Assembly (NCBI GenBank): GCA_964639175.1
Contig: CAZXCE010000394.1
Location: forward strand, 1 to 7,929
DNA length: 7,929 nt
Origin: JACQXX01 sp964639175
GTDB lineage: Bacteria > Acidobacteriota > Blastocatellia > Chloracidobacteriales > Chloracidobacteriaceae
Direction: 5' to 3'
The notes beneath the pieces were generated by a model. That model saw only the letters and a list, made by a program, of their open reading frames with translations, had not been told where the DNA came from and did no database searches. Below, piece by piece: positions 6,496 to 7,929 of this stretch (its first letter is position 1; the number at the start of each line of letters is the position of its first letter). Position numbers and translations under genes: made by a program.

Positions 6496-6602
6496 AAAAC
6501 CCGGAACCCTGGGCAGATGTCAGAATGACAGGGCGACAGGGTGACAGGGTGTAAGGGCGCTGCTGCTGTGAACTGCGCCTGCTCGAAAACCCGGAACCCT
6601 GG
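6496..6602. repeat. 17-bp direct repeat bracketing the intergenic spacer
   Basis: AAAACCCGGAACCCTGG occurs exactly at 6496-6512 and 6586-6602, 90 bases apart start to start. The first copy abuts the terminator hairpin and the second ends two bases before the stop codon of the propeller gene. Between them lie the GACAGGGY array and a short CTGCTGCTG stretch. No transposase or terminal inverted repeat is present. It could be part of a dispersed intergenic repeat or the footprint of a duplication. Confidence 0.7.
6527..6558. repeat. 8-bp tandem repeat (GACAGGGY) in intergenic spacer
   Basis: Four head-to-tail units: GACAGGGC (6527-6534), GACAGGGT (6535-6542), GACAGGGT (6543-6550) and the decayed GTAAGGGC (6551-6558). 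The array is short, lies between convergent genes after the terminator and is not coding. Replication slippage is the obvious origin. Confidence 0.75.
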
Positions 6603-6604
6603 AT

Positions 6605-7929
6605 TTACTTCACCCCGATATAGGGCAAATCTAGGTCCTTCGCCAGTTTGTTGATGGCGGCCAGATCGGTTTCAACCAGCGATTTCATTTCGCCACGGTA
6701 CTGGGCGAGTTCGGCTGAAAGACCCGCGTAGACTTCACGCATCCCTTGAGTCGGTACACCGTCGCTATCTTTGACCCATTCAAGCAACGGACTCAACTGA
6801 GAATACAATTTTGCTCCGCCTTTTTGCGCCAGAATGTCATAGGTTACCTGGGCTTTCGGGTTATGGAGTTTGGCTTCGAGGGCGTCGAGTTTCTCGGTCA
6901 ACGCTTTGGCGGCCTTGACCAGTTCGGCGGCTTTTTCAGTGTCTTTCAAAAGCTGGCTGCGAGCTGCAAGTTGTTGCTTGAGAGAACGCAATTGCTCGAC
7001 GGTTTCAGTCAGCATTGAAATATCGTCCCGAATCTTGAGTGCAAACTGAAGCTGTTCAACGAGTTGGGCCGGTGTGAGTTGAACCCGTGGATCCGGCTTG
7101 ATCACCAGTGGCGTCGTCAGGGTTTTTCCATCAACCAGAAGACGGAGCGTGTAGGTACCAGGCACGGCAGTTGGTCCAACTTTTGGTGTTCCCGCGTCAA
7201 CCTTGGCACCTTTGATCAATTTGGCGCCGGTGTGGGCTAAATCCCATTCCACGCTTTGCAAGCCCGGTTCCGTTGAAAGCACATCTTTGGGCTCGTCTTC
7301 ATCGCCTTCGGAATATTCAGCTTCGTCGGCTTCTTTGGGTTCTGGAACGCTACTCAAGGTGCGAATCACGGTTCCTTTCTCATCCAGAATTTCCAGTTTG
7401 AGTTCTTTCGCTTTTTGCTTCAAATGGTAGAAGATCACCGCCCCGGCTGCCGGATTATCTCCCGCATATTTGTCTGGAGTTGAGTAGTGATACCGCCAGC
7501 GGTGAACATCAGATGTCGGGAAGAGAAATACATCCTGACTGGTTACCTTGTCGGTCATTTCACGAATTGGCGTCAAATCATCCAGAATCCAAAGCGAACG
7601 TCCAATGGTGGCTACAACCAGACTGTTCTCTTTAACGGCCAGATCACACACGGCCACGGTTGGGAGGTTGAATTTCAGCGGTTTCCAGTCGGCGCCGTCA
7701 GTGGTTGAATACACAACACCGCGTTCGGTGCCGACATACAGCGTGCCTTTGCGTTTGGGATCTTCGCGAACCGCATGCAGGTACACATCCTGGGGCAGCT
7801 TGTCAGTGAGTCGCTTCCAGGACTGACCAAAATCTGAAGTTTTGTACAGATAGGGCTGCATATTGTCGAGCCGGTGGGCTTCGACGACCACGTAAGCAGT
7901 GCCCGCATCGTGCGGAGAGGCTTCAATAC
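6605..7929 (-). CDS. BNR/sortilin-like beta-propeller protein ('glycosyl hydrolase' family annotation), C-terminal part, 5' end off the window
   Basis: The frame is open to the window edge, giving 440 residues. It begins IEASPHDAGTAYVVVEAHRL, which is propeller sequence, so the GTG at 7891 is internal and not a start. Residues 1-120 hold the last propeller blades with Asp-box-type repeats (YKTSDFGQSW, YSTTDGADW) and end in VVATIGRSLWILDDLTPIRE, a stretch I associate with this family of large bacterial BNR/VPS10-like proteins. Then follow beta domains (GAVIFYHLKQK; VEWDLAHTGAKLI; VPGTYTLRLLVDGKTL), an acidic insert at about 196-214, and a helical, probably coiled-coil C-terminus (about 283-435). 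Family members are often annotated as glycosyl hydrolases or sortilins without proven activity, and usually exported; neither a catalytic site nor a signal peptide can be seen in this portion. It stops at TAA 6605-6607 and is probably terminated by the 6458-6493 hairpin. Confidence 0.85.
   Translation of the reverse strand, partial: IEASPHDAGTAYVVVEAHRLDNMQPYLYKTSDFGQSWKRLTDKLPQDVYLHAVREDPKRKGTLYVGTERGVVYSTTDGADWKPLKFNLPTVAVCDLAVKENSLVVATIGRSLWILDDLTPIREMTDKVTSQDVFLFPTSDVHRWRYHYSTPDKYAGDNPAAGAVIFYHLKQKAKELKLEILDEKGTVIRTLSSVPEPKEADEAEYSEGDEDEPKDVLSTEPGLQSVEWDLAHTGAKLIKGAKVDAGTPKVGPTAVPGTYTLRLLVDGKTLTTPLVIKPDPRVQLTPAQLVEQLQFALKIRDDISMLTETVEQLRSLKQQLAARSQLLKDTEKAAELVKAAKALTEKLDALEAKLHNPKAQVTYDILAQKGGAKLYSQLSPLLEWVKDSDGVPTQGMREVYAGLSAELAQYRGEMKSLVETDLAAINKLAKDLDLPYIGVK

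Noticed and set aside
6084..6497. 137-residue minus-strand frame opposite the small basic gene
   Set aside because: It starts within the terminator hairpin arm, has no ribosome binding site or domain-like sequence, and is the mirror of a better-supported plus-strand gene.
6527..6558. GACAGGGY array as a CRISPR
   Set aside because: Units are 8 bases and directly adjacent with no spacers; it is a simple tandem repeat.
7889..7891. GTG at 7891 as the start of the propeller gene
   Set aside because: The frame stays open upstream to the window edge and reads IEASPHDAGTAY, typical of the family's propeller, so the GTG is an internal Val codon.

Overview
This looks like accessory chromosome from a free-living Gram-negative-type bacterium, most likely an Acidobacteriota member. 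That assignment is inference from gene content: a large secreted alpha-2-macroglobulin (A2M) homologue carrying a carboxypeptidase-regulatory-like domain, next to a BNR/sortilin-like beta-propeller 'glycosyl hydrolase' family protein of the sort common in that phylum. No rRNA, tRNA, CRISPR array or transposase is visible.

Layout. Positions 1-5757 (minus strand) hold one very large A2M-family locus, broken into three pieces. (i) The N-terminal piece (5757 down to about 5371) has a clean ribosome binding site, a signal peptide and a first beta-sandwich domain. (ii) The main body (from about 5371 down to 74) is a 1.76-kb-codon open frame with the macroglobulin domains, an intact-looking CAEQ thioester motif and an unusually large bait-region insertion. 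(iii) The tail of the last domain continues in the same frame after a TAA stop (73 down to 1) and runs off the window. Pieces i and ii are offset by -1 at a run of six G's that forms a G GGG GGT slippery heptamer. Pieces ii and iii are separated by a single TAA codon. The reading is either a recently damaged gene (or sequence errors) or a recoded gene.

Positions 5758-5972 are a divergent intergenic region with a plausible sigma70-type promoter for the A2M gene and a repeated 10-bp box. Positions 5973-6449 (plus strand) encode a small basic protein of unknown function. Positions 6450-6604 carry a strong 14-bp hairpin terminator, best suited to the minus strand, then a repeat-rich spacer with an 8-bp tandem repeat bracketed by a 17-bp direct repeat. 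Positions 6605-7929 (minus strand) are the C-terminal part of a BNR/sortilin-like propeller protein whose 5' end lies outside the window.

How the genes relate. The A2M protein should act outside the cytoplasm as a protease trap. The propeller protein belongs to a family that is generally exported, but no export signal is visible here. There is no operon linking the three genes; each is separately bounded. The most interesting signal is the bait segment of the A2M protein, which holds three tandem modules resembling the C-terminal domain of the type II secretion pseudopilin GspG, followed by a carboxypeptidase-regulatory-like domain.
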